Assembly: GCF_003391095.1 (NCBI RefSeq) | Contig: NZ_CP031447.1 | Location: forward strand, 1,240,001-1,304,000 | Reading direction: 5' to 3' | DNA length: 64,000 nucleotides | Source of the DNA: Austwickia chelonae | Lineage (GTDB): Bacteria > Actinomycetota > Actinomycetes > Actinomycetales > Dermatophilaceae | Shown: one piece after another, positions 33,838-42,428 of the stretch | Layout of the letters: every line of letters begins with the position of its first letter | Numbering within the stretch: the stretch's first letter is position 1 | The notes under the pieces: model-generated | What the model saw: the letters and a program-made list of their open reading frames with translations, nothing else | Database searches by the model: none | What the model was told of the DNA's origin: nothing | Position numbers and translations under genes: made by a program

Positions 33838-34293
33838 ATGAGCACCTCCCCCGAATCCGCTGTCGATGCCGCAGCAACCGAGGGTGCCGCCGCGCCCCGT
33901 CGCCTACGTGTCCTTCTTTACAGCGACGACCGGTCCACACGGGATGCCGTGCGGGTCGCCGTCGGTAAACGTCCCTCCCGTGAGGTGGAGATCGAGTCGT
34001 GGTTCGAGTGCGCAACCCCGGTGGCGGCTGAGGAAGCTGTTCGATCGAATACTTTCGACCTGTTGATCCTCGACGGGGAGTCTGCACCTTTCGGTGGGCT
34101 CGGGATGTGCCGCCAGTTCAAGCATGAGATCTTCGAATGCCCTCCCGTGGTCGTGCTCACCGGTCGGCCACAGGACGACTGGCTCGCCGCCTGGTCTTAT
34201 GCCGACGGCGTGGTCCCGCATCCGCTCGACCCGGTGCAGATGGCGAAAGTGGTTGCCGAGACATCGGCGCGGGAAGCGGTGACTCCGGCTTGA
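33838..34293 (+). CDS. Response-regulator receiver-like protein without output domain
   Basis: This 151-aa protein resembles a receiver domain. An acidic pair (SDD, strand 1), a candidate phosphoacceptor aspartate in LLILDGES and a Thr in VVLTGRP are present. The conserved Lys of strand 5 is replaced in GVVPHPLDP, so normal phosphorylation is doubtful. There is no DNA-binding domain and no histidine kinase nearby. It is leaderless, divergent from ctaE, and its stop nearly abuts trpD. Its role is unknown. Confidence 0.7.
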   Translation: MSTSPESAVDAAATEGAAAPRRLRVLLYSDDRSTRDAVRVAVGKRPSREVEIESWFECATPVAAEEAVRSNTFDLLILDGESAPFGGLGMCRQFKHEIFECPPVVVLTGRPQDDWLAAWSYADGVVPHPLDPVQMAKVVAETSAREAVTPA

Positions 34294-34295
34294 AC

Positions 34296-35354
34296 GTGAC
34301 GGCCGGTCCTAGCTGGCCCACGATCTTGACCGCTTTGCTGTCCGGTCACGACCTGACTCCTTTGCAGACGACCTGGGCATGGCGTCACATCATGAACGGT
34401 GAGGCGTCTCCGGCACGGCTGGCTGCTTTCGTGGTCGCTTTACGGGCCAAGGGTGAGACGGTAGGTGAGCTGGCCGCCATCTCTGAGGAGATGCTGGCGC
34501 ACGCCCGACCGATCACGGTTCCTGGCCCCACCTTGGACATCGTGGGCACGGGCGGGGACGGTTCACACAGCGTGAACATCTCGACGATGGCAGCTCTGGT
34601 GTGCGCCGGTGCGGGGGCGACCATCGTGAAGCACGGTAATCGTGCAGCCTCTTCGAGCTCGGGGACCGCTGACGTCTTGGAAGAACTCGGCGTCGCGCTG
34701 GACCTTGGGCCGGAACAGGTCGCCGAGGTGGCCCGCACGTCGGGGATGACTTTCTGCTTCGCGCAGGTCTTTCACCCTGCGATGCGACATGCCGCAGGGC
34801 CGCGCCGTGACTTGGGTATCCCGACGGTCTTCAACATCCTGGGTCCACTGACCAATCCGGCTCGGCCGACCCATGCCGCGATCGGTGTCGCCGATCAGGC
34901 CTTTGCACCGCTCATGGCGGGGGTTTTCGCTTCCCGGGGGCGAGATACCGCCGTGCTGCGTGGTGACGACGGGCTCGACGAGCTCACGATCTCCACCACA
35001 TCGAAGGTGTGGTGGGTGCGTGATGGAGCTGTGCGTGAGTACCGTGTCGATCCGGACGAATTAGGAGTCACCCGATCACCTTTGTCGGCTCTGCGCGGCG
35101 GAAATCCAGCTCAGAACGCTCAGGTGGTTCGGGAGGTCCTGGCCGGACGGCAGGGCCCGGTTCGAGACGCTGTGGTGCTCAACGCCGGCCTCGCATTGGC
35201 GATCATGAGTCCGGACAGCGGACACGAGCACCGGGACTTCGTTCATGATCTGCGCCAGGGGATGGACCGGGCCGAGGAATCGATCGACACCGGATCCGCC
35301 GCAAGGGCGCTGGATCGTTGGCGGTCGGCGACCCGTGCCTGCCGTGGACGCTGA
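34296..35354 (+). CDS. trpD: Anthranilate phosphoribosyltransferase
   Basis: TrpD joins anthranilate and PRPP in tryptophan synthesis. The 352-aa protein has the PRPP loop DIVGTGGDGSHSVNIST, the anthranilate/metal region VKHGNRAASSSSGTADVLEELG, FCFAQVFHPAMR and FNILGPLTNPARPTHAAIGV, all standard. GTG 34296 gives the usual N-terminus; TTG 34290, overlapping the stop of the preceding gene (TTGA), is an alternative. No other trp gene is adjacent, as in many actinobacteria where trpD is separate. Confidence 0.95.
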   Translation: MTAGPSWPTILTALLSGHDLTPLQTTWAWRHIMNGEASPARLAAFVVALRAKGETVGELAAISEEMLAHARPITVPGPTLDIVGTGGDGSHSVNISTMAALVCAGAGATIVKHGNRAASSSSGTADVLEELGVALDLGPEQVAEVARTSGMTFCFAQVFHPAMRHAAGPRRDLGIPTVFNILGPLTNPARPTHAAIGVADQAFAPLMAGVFASRGRDTAVLRGDDGLDELTISTTSKVWWVRDGAVREYRVDPDELGVTRSPLSALRGGNPAQNAQVVREVLAGRQGPVRDAVVLNAGLALAIMSPDSGHEHRDFVHDLRQGMDRAEESIDTGSAARALDRWRSATRACRGR

Positions 35355-35360
35355 GGGCGG

Positions 35361-35639
35361 TCAGTCGAGCCCGATCGCGAAAGCGGCATCCATGTCCTCG
35401 GTGCCGTACTGACGGAAAGCGATGTGGGTGCGCGTGCTGCGCACCCCGGAGGTCTTGTTCAATCGGTCGGCGATCACGTCGGCGAATTCTTCATGGCGGT
35501 CTACCTGGACCACGGCAATGAGGTCGCAGTCACCGGTCACCGAATAGACCTCGCGGACGCCAGGCTGACCGGCGATGTCTTGCGCTACCTCGGGGATCCG
35601 GTCGACGTCGGCATGGATGAGGACGATGGCGGTGATCAC
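35361..35639 (-). CDS. Stand-alone Lrp/AsnC ligand-binding domain protein
   Basis: This 92-aa protein is only the RAM (effector-binding) domain of Lrp/AsnC regulators, with no helix-turn-helix. The pattern IPEVAQDIAGQPGVREVYSVTGDCDLIAVVQV is typical. Such one-domain proteins form dimers or octamers and bind amino acids, possibly modulating full-length Lrp partners. It is convergent with trpD, 6 bp apart. Start GTG 35639 is leaderless, 6 nt after TAGAGT. Confidence 0.88.
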   Translation of the reverse strand: MITAIVLIHADVDRIPEVAQDIAGQPGVREVYSVTGDCDLIAVVQVDRHEEFADVIADRLNKTSGVRSTRTHIAFRQYGTEDMDAAFAIGLD

Positions 35640-35645
35640 CTCGAT

Positions 35646-35651
35646 ACTCTA
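35646..35651 (-). promoter_or_regulatory. -10 hexamer of leaderless Lrp-like promoter
   Basis: TAGAGT (minus strand) ends 6 nt before GTG 35639. Confidence 0.6.
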
Positions 35652-35699
35652 ACCGGACACGTCTCTCGGTCATGTGCCATAAGTCGATATGCCCGGATC

Positions 35700-35705
35700 T
35701 AACAT
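35700..35705 (+). promoter_or_regulatory. -10 hexamer of leaderless metallopeptidase promoter
   Basis: TAACAT ends 6 nt before ATG 35712. Confidence 0.55.
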
Positions 35706-35711
35706 GACGGA

Positions 35712-36908
35712 ATGTCCTCCGCAGAATTCGTGAGCAGGCGTGATCTCCTGCGTGGCGTGGGTTGGGGCACGATCATGCTCTGCGGAGCCGTGGCCGCGTC
35801 CTGCGCCGACCCGGTCGGGTCCGTGCAGCCTGGGCACTCTTCCGATCCTGGGTTGGCGGAGCTGGCGAAGATGTTGTCCAAGAGGGCCGAGGCCTATCAC
35901 CGCGGTGATGAGACCGGATGGGCTGGAAGCATCCTGCAAACAGCTGGATTGGACGACGGCGTGGGCGGATTCGCTGTCATGCAGGCGTTGGGCGTGCGTG
36001 AGGTCTCCTACTCTTCCTTTCGCCGGTCCGGGCAGGATCTGGGGGCGGAAATGAGTTATCGGATCGACGGCGCGGATTGGGCTGCGGCGACGGGGATGAC
36101 ATGGTGGCAGCTAGAAGGTCAGATCCCTCGCCGGGTCGGGCAAGCAGCTTTTCCGTGGGAAGAGCCAGGGGCACAGGTTCGCCGAGGAGCCGATTGCCTG
36201 ATGGTGGGCGCAGCACCGGCAGCGCATCAGGCTGAGGCCGTGTCCTGCGCTGACGCCGCGGTTGCCCGTGTCCATGAGCTGTGGGCGGGGGAGAAGAGCC
36301 GACCGGTGGTCTTGCTGCCGGCGTCGGCTGCTCACTATGAGAAATGGGGCGTTCAACACGGGAGTGGTGGGCAGATCCCTGCGGTCACGGTCGGTGCTGT
36401 GCGTGAGGGGCAGAGCATAGGAGCTGATCGGGTGGTGGTGAACCCTGCGATGTGGGGGCGGCTCCTGGACGAGGGAAAGACCGTTGTCCTTGCCCACGAG
36501 TTCACTCACCTGGTGCTGCGGCGTGATCTGGGAGGTCCCCGACCGCTGTGGCTGGACGAGGGGTTCTGCGAGTACGTGGCCTATCGACAGCTGTCCCTAC
36601 CGGAAGACGCAGTGGCCGCCGATCTCGTGCGCCGGGTGAGCAGACAGGGCGTGCCCCAACATCTCCCCGAGGACAAGGACTTCTCCGGCGAGTCCCGTCA
36701 GGAGGCTTATGCCTCTGCCTGGTTGGCCTGCCGAGTCGTGGCGGAGACACACGGGGAGGTCGCATTGTGTCGGTGGATCCGTCAGGCGCGGGGCGACAGG
36801 AGCGACAGCCCTGGGGTCGCAGATACCTTGTACACCGTCACCGGATGGCGACTTCCTGATCTGGAGTCGGCCTGGCGGGCAAGGTTGTCCTCCTTGGCCA
36901 CCAGGTGA
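35712..36908 (+). CDS. Exported gluzincin-like metallopeptidase (probable lipoprotein)
   Basis: This 398-aa protein starts with a Tat-like signal (SRRDLLRG, then a hydrophobic stretch) ending in AVAASC, a possible lipobox. The mature part has the zinc motif HEFTHLVLRRD and, 18 residues on, WLDEGFCEY, giving the HExxH...E arrangement of M1-like gluzincins. The region before it (about residues 50-170) has no recognised domain. The substrate is unknown. It is leaderless and divergent from the Lrp-like gene. Confidence 0.8.
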   Translation: MSSAEFVSRRDLLRGVGWGTIMLCGAVAASCADPVGSVQPGHSSDPGLAELAKMLSKRAEAYHRGDETGWAGSILQTAGLDDGVGGFAVMQALGVREVSYSSFRRSGQDLGAEMSYRIDGADWAAATGMTWWQLEGQIPRRVGQAAFPWEEPGAQVRRGADCLMVGAAPAAHQAEAVSCADAAVARVHELWAGEKSRPVVLLPASAAHYEKWGVQHGSGGQIPAVTVGAVREGQSIGADRVVVNPAMWGRLLDEGKTVVLAHEFTHLVLRRDLGGPRPLWLDEGFCEYVAYRQLSLPEDAVAADLVRRVSRQGVPQHLPEDKDFSGESRQEAYASAWLACRVVAETHGEVALCRWIRQARGDRSDSPGVADTLYTVTGWRLPDLESAWRARLSSLATR

Positions 36909-36987
36909 GCGCACAGGGCGAGGATCAAGGACCGACCACTCATGGTCCCCATGCGCCCGCCGATGTAGACCTCACGGACGAGGTGGG

Positions 36988-38799
36988 TCAGCTTGCCGAC
37001 GGTGGGCCGCCGGTGCCGTACAAGGCATCGATCTGATCGGCGAAGTCGTGGGCTACGACAGTTCTCCTGATCTTCAACGATGGGGTGAGATGTCCGCCCT
37101 CCTCGGTGAAATCCGTCTCGAGGACCACGAATTTACGGATGCTCTCGGCGCGGCTGACCTTCTCGTTGGCCCGGTTCACCGCCATTTGGAGATGCTCGAG
37201 AACCAGCGGATCGGTGTGTGCATTTTCCCAGGTCAAGTCGCTTCGTCCGTGAGCTTGTCCCCAGATGGAGATCATCTCTGAGTCCAAGGTCACCAGGGCG
37301 CCGACAAAAGGCCGTTGATCGCCGACAACCATGCACTGGGAGACCAAGGGGTGAGCCCGGATCGCATCTTCGAGCGGAGCAGGTGCCACATTCTTACCGC
37401 CCGCGGTGACCAGGATTTCCTTCTTGCGCCCCGTGATCGACAGGCGCCCGTTCTCGTCGAGGGAACCGAGGTCCCCGGTGCGGAACCAACCGTCTTCGGT
37501 GAAAGCCTGCGCGGTGGCTTCCTCGTTGCCGTGATAGGCGCGGAAAATACCGATCCCCTTGACCAGGAGTTCCCCGTCCTCGGCGATCCGGACGGAGGTC
37601 CCCGGCATGGGCAGCCCCACCGTGCCGATACCGACCGAACTGGGGAGGTTCACATTGGTGGGAGCCGTGGTCTCGGTCAGCCCGTAGCCCTCGAGGATGT
37701 TGATACCTGCGCCTCGGAAGAAGTGCCCAAGCCTGGACCCCAAGGGCGCTCCGCCGGAGATGGCCCACAGACAGCGTCCGCCGAGCGCTCCTCGCAGCTT
37801 GGAGTAGACGAGGACGTCGAACACCTTGTGCTGTATTCGCAAAGGAATGGACACCGATCCGGTGTCGACCGCTCGGCTGTAGGCGATCGCTGTCCGCGCT
37901 GAGAGACGGAAGACCCTGCCCTTGCCCTCGGTGGCGGCTTTCTGATCCAGCGAGTTGTAGATCTTCTCGAAGACCCGGGGCACGGCCAGCAGAAGGGTCG
38001 GGCGGAAGGAATCCATGTCCGACAGGAGCTGCTTGATATTGGGAGCGTGGCCTACCCGCATACCGACATCGATGCCCAGCACCTGGATGAAACGGGCCAG
38101 GACATGCGCCAAGGGGAGGAACAGCAGAGTGCAGGCCTCGGGGTCCCCGACGATCTCGGGAAGCGATCCTGCTGCGTTCTGCGAGAGCTGAAGGAAGTTG
38201 TCATGGGTCAGCTCACAGCCCTTGGGACGACCGGTCGTTCCTGAGGTGTAGATGATCGTGGCGAGATCTTCCCTGGTGGTGCGTTCCGCGGATTCCTGCA
38301 ATGGCGACTGGTCACATCGCTGGTCGGCCAGACGGGTGAGATCGTCGGCGTCGATCTGCCACAGGAATGTCAGGTCGGGGCAGTCATCGCGGATCTTCTC
38401 GACGGTCTTCTGGTGCTCGGCGGACTCCACGACGATGGCGCGGCACCCACTGTTCGACAGGATCCAGTGGACTTGTTCCGACGAAGAGGTCTCGTAGATG
38501 GGCACGCTGACCAAGCCAGCGGTCCAGATGGCGAAGTCGACCAGCGTCCATTCGTACCTGGTGCGGCTCATCACCGCTACCCGGTCCCCCCAGGACAGCC
38601 CTGCTGCCAGGAACGCTGCTGCCAGAGCACGGACTTGTTCGTCGAATTCCCGGCAGGTGACGTCCACCCAGTCGGACGAGCCGGGGAAGCGGCGGCTCAA
38701 GGCCACACGATCGGGAGCTATGCGCGCATTGCGTGCGGTGATATTGCCAAGACTCGTCTCCGTCGACGTGGCGAGGACGGGGACAGAATTCTCTCGCAT
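36988..38799 (-). CDS. fadD: Long-chain fatty acid-CoA ligase (AMP-binding)
   Basis: This 603-aa ANL-family enzyme activates fatty acids as acyl-AMP and then acyl-CoA. Motifs are the P-loop IIYTSGTTGRPKG, the A5 motif GYGLTETTAP, GWFRTGDLG and the hinge GRKKEILVTAGGKNVAP. The FadD15-like length and the order next to SRPBCC, glucokinase, acyltransferase and DAHP synthase genes are seen in other actinobacteria. ATG 38799 is preceded by GGAGGGATCC. An operator-like palindrome lies upstream. Confidence 0.92.
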   Translation of the reverse strand: MRENSVPVLATSTETSLGNITARNARIAPDRVALSRRFPGSSDWVDVTCREFDEQVRALAAAFLAAGLSWGDRVAVMSRTRYEWTLVDFAIWTAGLVSVPIYETSSSEQVHWILSNSGCRAIVVESAEHQKTVEKIRDDCPDLTFLWQIDADDLTRLADQRCDQSPLQESAERTTREDLATIIYTSGTTGRPKGCELTHDNFLQLSQNAAGSLPEIVGDPEACTLLFLPLAHVLARFIQVLGIDVGMRVGHAPNIKQLLSDMDSFRPTLLLAVPRVFEKIYNSLDQKAATEGKGRVFRLSARTAIAYSRAVDTGSVSIPLRIQHKVFDVLVYSKLRGALGGRCLWAISGGAPLGSRLGHFFRGAGINILEGYGLTETTAPTNVNLPSSVGIGTVGLPMPGTSVRIAEDGELLVKGIGIFRAYHGNEEATAQAFTEDGWFRTGDLGSLDENGRLSITGRKKEILVTAGGKNVAPAPLEDAIRAHPLVSQCMVVGDQRPFVGALVTLDSEMISIWGQAHGRSDLTWENAHTDPLVLEHLQMAVNRANEKVSRAESIRKFVVLETDFTEEGGHLTPSLKIRRTVVAHDFADQIDALYGTGGPPSAS

Positions 38800-38838
38800 G
38801 GATCCCTCCGTAAGCTGCAGCAGTGCGGCTGCCGCTGG

Positions 38839-38844
38839 ACACTA
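38839..38844 (-). promoter_or_regulatory. Candidate -10 of the fadD promoter
   Basis: TAGTGT on the minus strand would give a leader of about 33 nt that contains the GGAGGG ribosome site. The palindrome at 38851-38867 covers its -35/spacer region. Confidence 0.35.
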
Positions 38845-38850
38845 CCCGCT

Positions 38851-38867
38851 GGTCACACGCGGTGACC
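38851..38867. promoter_or_regulatory. Operator-like palindrome upstream of fadD
   Basis: GGTCAC-N5-GTGACC is a perfect 6-bp inverted repeat located 52 nt upstream of the fadD start, just upstream of a TAGTGT hexamer, consistent with a repressor site. Confidence 0.4.
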
Positions 38868-38965
38868 GCCTTCGATGATGTGACACCGCTAACGCGCCAT
38901 GGCCAGCGTTCAAGACCGGTTGTGGACGTGACGTGACGTGACGCGCCCTCCTGACACATCCTGGT

Positions 38966-39391
38966 GTGGTGTGGGATCCGACGCGACATCAGGTGCAGAT
39001 CGTCGACGAGACATACATCGAGGCGTCCCCAGCACTTCTGGCTGCGGTTTTCCGTCACAGTGACAATGTCACCAATGTATGGCCCCACGTTCGCGCGACC
39101 TTACACCAGGATCGTGGACATTTGGGTGCGATCTGGCATGTCGAGGGGGAGCTGGCCGGTGAGTTCGAGGTGTGGCTGGAACCCTTCTGGGACGGCACGA
39201 TCGTGCACCATTACGTTCGTGCCGATGTCGTCGGTCGACATGTCAGACAGGTCGAATACGCCCATGTGCGCAGGTGGAAACGCTTCATCACGGCGTTGAA
39301 GGACCAACTTGAACCGAGTCGACGTGCCTGGGACGTCCACGGAGGACAATCATCCAGATCGTTGACCGACGAACATCTCAAGGATTCGTGA
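38966..39391 (+). CDS. SRPBCC (START/polyketide cyclase-like) protein, first copy
   Basis: This 141-aa protein has the SRPBCC fold pattern: IVDETYIEASPALLAAVF, then WHVEGELAGEFEVWLEPFWDGTIVHHYVRAD and a C-terminal helix YAHVRRWKRFITALKDQL. The fold binds hydrophobic ligands; the ligand here is unknown. The GTG start is uncertain among 38964-38969. It precedes a second SRPBCC gene by 34 bp, and this pair lies between fadD and glucokinase. Confidence 0.7.
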   Translation: MVWDPTRHQVQIVDETYIEASPALLAAVFRHSDNVTNVWPHVRATLHQDRGHLGAIWHVEGELAGEFEVWLEPFWDGTIVHHYVRADVVGRHVRQVEYAHVRRWKRFITALKDQLEPSRRAWDVHGGQSSRSLTDEHLKDS

Positions 39392-39413
39392 GCTCTCCGC
39401 CTGTCGGCAACGG

Positions 39414-39419
39414 TACGGT
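39414..39419 (+). promoter_or_regulatory. -10 hexamer of leaderless second SRPBCC promoter
   Basis: TACGGT ends 6 nt before ATG 39426. Confidence 0.5.
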
Positions 39420-39425
39420 CGGCCC

Positions 39426-39869
39426 ATGGCAGATCACACCGAATCGAGCATCCACATCGAGAGTTCCCCGACCGCTGTGGCCGATGTCATCGCCGATGTC
39501 GAGGCCTATCCGGAGTGGACCTCTCAGATGCATTCCGTGCAGGTGCTCACACAGGATGAGGAGGAGTGGCCTGAACATGTCGAATTCGTGGTGGACGCTG
39601 GGGTCTTCAAGGACACCTATGTGCTCGACTACACCTGGGACATCGACGAGGACAGCCAAGGAGTGATCTCCTGGACCTTGGTCCGGGGGGAGAAACTCAC
39701 CGCGATGGATGGTTCCTACACACTCCGCCACGAAGGCGACGGAACCCGGGTCACCTACCGGCTGGCGGTGGACCTCGACCTCGCGGTGCCGGGGCTGCTC
39801 AAACGACAGGCCGAGAAGAGCATCGTGGCCGGTGCTCTGGACGGGCTGAAGAAACGCTGCGAAGGCTGA
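39426..39869 (+). CDS. SRPBCC (polyketide cyclase/dehydrase-like) protein, second copy
   Basis: This 147-aa protein is a clear SRPBCC domain: SSIHIESSPTAVADVIADVEAYPEWTSQ, YVLDYTWDIDEDSQ, and a C-terminal helix region LLKRQAEKSIVAGALDGLKKRCEG-like. Members of this actinobacterial group have no assigned ligand. Its stop is 4 nt before the next start, so it probably forms an operon with the ArsA-like gene. Confidence 0.85.
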   Translation: MADHTESSIHIESSPTAVADVIADVEAYPEWTSQMHSVQVLTQDEEEWPEHVEFVVDAGVFKDTYVLDYTWDIDEDSQGVISWTLVRGEKLTAMDGSYTLRHEGDGTRVTYRLAVDLDLAVPGLLKRQAEKSIVAGALDGLKKRCEG

Positions 39870-39873
39870 ACAC

Positions 39874-40953
39874 TTGCCTCTTCTTCATCTGCTGACCGGA
39901 ACCGGCGGTTCCGGTGTGAGCACCGTGAGCGCTGCTCTCGCGGCGGCGTGGGCAGCTGAGGGAAAACGGGTGAGATTGGCGCACATCGCGGATCCGATCA
40001 GCTGCAGCAGGCCTTTCACCGTGGGACGTGAGGACCACGGTGAGATCGACATCGTCGACTTGGCCGCGCCAGCACCCTGGGGAGCTGCCGACCAGGTACT
40101 GGCGGATCTCCTGCTCTCTCAGGACTGCCCGGGTGAGATCGCTGAGGAGTGGCGCAGACTTCCTGGCGCCGACAGCTGGCAGATTCTGTCCACCTTGGCC
40201 GAGCGACCGCCGGACATCGACGTCCTGGTCGTCGACCTGGGTAACCTGCAGCGAGCAGCCGACCTGCTCCAGGCAGCTACTCGGATCCCGTGGGTGCTGC
40301 GGCATCTTCTCGAAGCGGTCGCCGGTCCCTGGGGAGCTGTCGACGGGGTCGCCGAAACCCTCCTGAGGGGACTGTCCCGAGTCGAGTCCGGAGCGACATG
40401 GCTCACTTCTGCCGACAGCATTCTCCACGTGGTCACCAGCGGTCGTGCCCTGGACGAGAGCAAGATCCGCAAGAGCGTCCCCGGAATGCTGTTGTCCGGC
40501 CCGAAGCCTGGACTGCTCGTTCACATCTCCTCGGTCGATGGCGAGGACTGGAACAGCGAGAAATGGCTTCCCCTCACGCCGGTTCGAGTCGCCCCGATCT
40601 CGCTCACCGAGGAGGGTGCATTCACCGAGCCACCTGAGAAATGGGTTGCACCGCTGCTCCCGCCGATTTCGGAAATCTCGATCGGTACACAGCCGGTCGG
40701 GCGTATCGTCCGCGCCCCCCAGCCCGCCAGGCGACTGCGCTGGAGCATGCCGTTGATCTGGGTGCAAGCCGAAGACCTCCGACTCGTGCAACGGGGAAAA
40801 GACGTGACGCTCGTCGTGCACGGAGTGCCGTACCTGCTGACATTGCCGCCTGCAGCACGTCGTTGTGAACCAGAAGTGGCCTGGGTGTCCGACGGTGAAC
40901 TCGTCGTCGACCTGACCTGGCGGGAAGGAGAGTGGCGTGAACGTGAGCTATGA
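39874..40953 (+). CDS. ArsA/GET3-like protein with altered P-loop
   Basis: This 359-aa protein resembles ArsA-type ATPases of actinobacteria. The P-loop region reads LTGTGGSGVSTVSAALAAAWAAEG, where both lysines of the usual GKGGxGK[S/T]T are replaced, so ATPase activity is doubtful. VLVVDLGNLQ resembles a Walker B strand. The C-terminal 80 residues (LRLVQRGKDVTLVVHG, PYLLTLPP) look like the small alpha-crystallin-like domain found in some ArsA homologues. TTG 39874 follows GAAGG. It overlaps the next ORF by 17 bp. Confidence 0.7.
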   Translation: MPLLHLLTGTGGSGVSTVSAALAAAWAAEGKRVRLAHIADPISCSRPFTVGREDHGEIDIVDLAAPAPWGAADQVLADLLLSQDCPGEIAEEWRRLPGADSWQILSTLAERPPDIDVLVVDLGNLQRAADLLQAATRIPWVLRHLLEAVAGPWGAVDGVAETLLRGLSRVESGATWLTSADSILHVVTSGRALDESKIRKSVPGMLLSGPKPGLLVHISSVDGEDWNSEKWLPLTPVRVAPISLTEEGAFTEPPEKWVAPLLPPISEISIGTQPVGRIVRAPQPARRLRWSMPLIWVQAEDLRLVQRGKDVTLVVHGVPYLLTLPPAARRCEPEVAWVSDGELVVDLTWREGEWREREL

Positions 40954-41335
40954 CCGGGTGTCGCGGGAGGCAGCTCTCCTGGCCGAGGCGCTCGCGGGGT
41001 CGACGGGAGGAGCCCCCCAGCCAGGGCAGGAACGGTTCGCCGCTGACAGGGCGGATCCGGTTTCAGAGCAAACTGGTCCGAGCTCGAACTCCAGTACCGG
41101 GCGGTCTTCCCCACGTTGGGCGCAGCTTGCTTCCCGAGCTGCACTGTTGGCTCGTGACGGTTTCGTACGCGTCGGTGCATCCTTGGAGGAATGGGCGCAG
41201 GAGGCTCCTGACGGCGTACGATCCCCTGCGGGATCGCAGCAGGAAACCCGCGGACGACACGGTGGACGGTCGCCCGCTGCGTACCGGCGGGCGGAATGCA
41301 AGGACATCCCGGTGACCGACGAACCACGACGGTGA
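40937..41335 (+). CDS. Hypothetical protein downstream of ArsA-like gene
   Basis: This 132-aa ORF starts at GTG 40937, overlapping the ArsA-like gene by 17 bp. It has a helical N-terminus (VSREAALLAEALAG), a low-complexity middle, a helix AQLASRAALLARDGFVRVGASLEEWA and a basic tail. No domain is recognised. Actinobacterial ArsA-like genes are often followed by small proteins of this kind, so it is likely real. Confidence 0.5.
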   Translation: MNVSYDRVSREAALLAEALAGSTGGAPQPGQERFAADRADPVSEQTGPSSNSSTGRSSPRWAQLASRAALLARDGFVRVGASLEEWAQEAPDGVRSPAGSQQETRGRHGGRSPAAYRRAECKDIPVTDEPRR

Positions 41336-41386
41336 CCTGATACGGCCCGTCGGCACCGGCCGTTCGTGCACGAAGGAGAACAACGG

Positions 41387-42361
41387 ATGGACGTCGCAGT
41401 AGGCATCGACATCGGCGGGACGAAGGTATCCGGCGGAGTCGTGACCGGTGAAGGCCAGATCCTCCATCGTGCTCGTGCCGCGACTCCCAATAGGTCGACC
41501 AGCCCGAAGGTCGTCGAGGACACGATCGTGTCTGTCGTCGAGCAGCTCCAAGAAGCCGCAGGCTCCGATGTCACCATTCGTGCGGTGGGTGTCGGCGCCG
41601 CAGGGTGGGTGTCGAGCGACCGCGCCACCGTTCTCTTCGCGCCTCACCTCTCCTGGCGTCATGAGCGCCTCAGGGAATCACTGGGCAGCAGGATCGACGC
41701 GCCGCTCTTCGTCGACAACGACGCCAACGCTGCGGCTTGGGCGGAATGGCGCTTCGGGGCCGCTCGCGGGCAGGACGACATGGTCATGATCACTCTGGGT
41801 ACCGGTATCGGCGGTGCCATCCTGCGTGAAGGTCATATCGACCGAGGGCGTTGGGGACTGGCGGGTGAATTCGGGCACATGCAGGTGGTCCCCGACGGAC
41901 AGCGTTGTGAATGCGGGAACCGCGGGTGCTGGGAGCAGTACGCCAGCGGTAATGCCTTGGTTCGTGAGGCCAGGTCGATGATCGACGCAGGGTCACCGAT
42001 CGCAACTGATCTGGCGGTCCGGCTGCGGGCTGATGGCGGACCGTTGACCGGTCCTCTGGTGACGGCGGCTGCGCAGGAAGGCGATCCCACAGCGGTGGAA
42101 CTTCTGGCAGAGATCGGGCACTGGCTCGGCGTCGGATTGGCCAACTTGGCGGCAGCATTGGACCCGTCGCTCTTCGTGATCGGGGGCGGCGTCAGCGCAG
42201 CGGGTGACCTGTTGATCGCTCCGGCGACGGAGTCCTTCCGTCGGCGCCTGCCTGGACGGGGATATCGTCCAGCAGCTCAGATCGTGAGCGCTCAACTGGG
42301 CAATGATGCCGGGCTCATCGGTGCAGCAGACCTGGCTTGGAGTGAAGTCCAAGCGTGTTGA
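41387..42361 (+). CDS. glk: ROK-family glucokinase
   Basis: This 324-aa enzyme phosphorylates glucose. It has the N-terminal phosphate loop GIDIGGTKVSGGVV, the sugar-binding FVDNDANAAAWAEW with catalytic aspartate, LGTGIGGAIL, and the ROK zinc motif CECGNRGCWEQYASG. Length and motifs match actinobacterial polyphosphate/ATP or ATP-only glucokinases; cofactor choice cannot be read. AAGGAG at 41373-41378 gives ATG 41387. Confidence 0.93.
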   Translation: MDVAVGIDIGGTKVSGGVVTGEGQILHRARAATPNRSTSPKVVEDTIVSVVEQLQEAAGSDVTIRAVGVGAAGWVSSDRATVLFAPHLSWRHERLRESLGSRIDAPLFVDNDANAAAWAEWRFGAARGQDDMVMITLGTGIGGAILREGHIDRGRWGLAGEFGHMQVVPDGQRCECGNRGCWEQYASGNALVREARSMIDAGSPIATDLAVRLRADGGPLTGPLVTAAAQEGDPTAVELLAEIGHWLGVGLANLAAALDPSLFVIGGGVSAAGDLLIAPATESFRRRLPGRGYRPAAQIVSAQLGNDAGLIGAADLAWSEVQAC

Positions 42362-42428
42362 TCACAGGGATTCGCCACCGGCGAGCTGGGCTGTGACCGA
42401 AGGCGTCGCGTCGGACACGAGGAACAGA

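Noticed and set aside
38925-38943. Short GACGT direct repeats upstream of the first SRPBCC gene
   Set aside because: Fewer than four 5-bp units is within chance for GC-rich DNA and no function can be supported.
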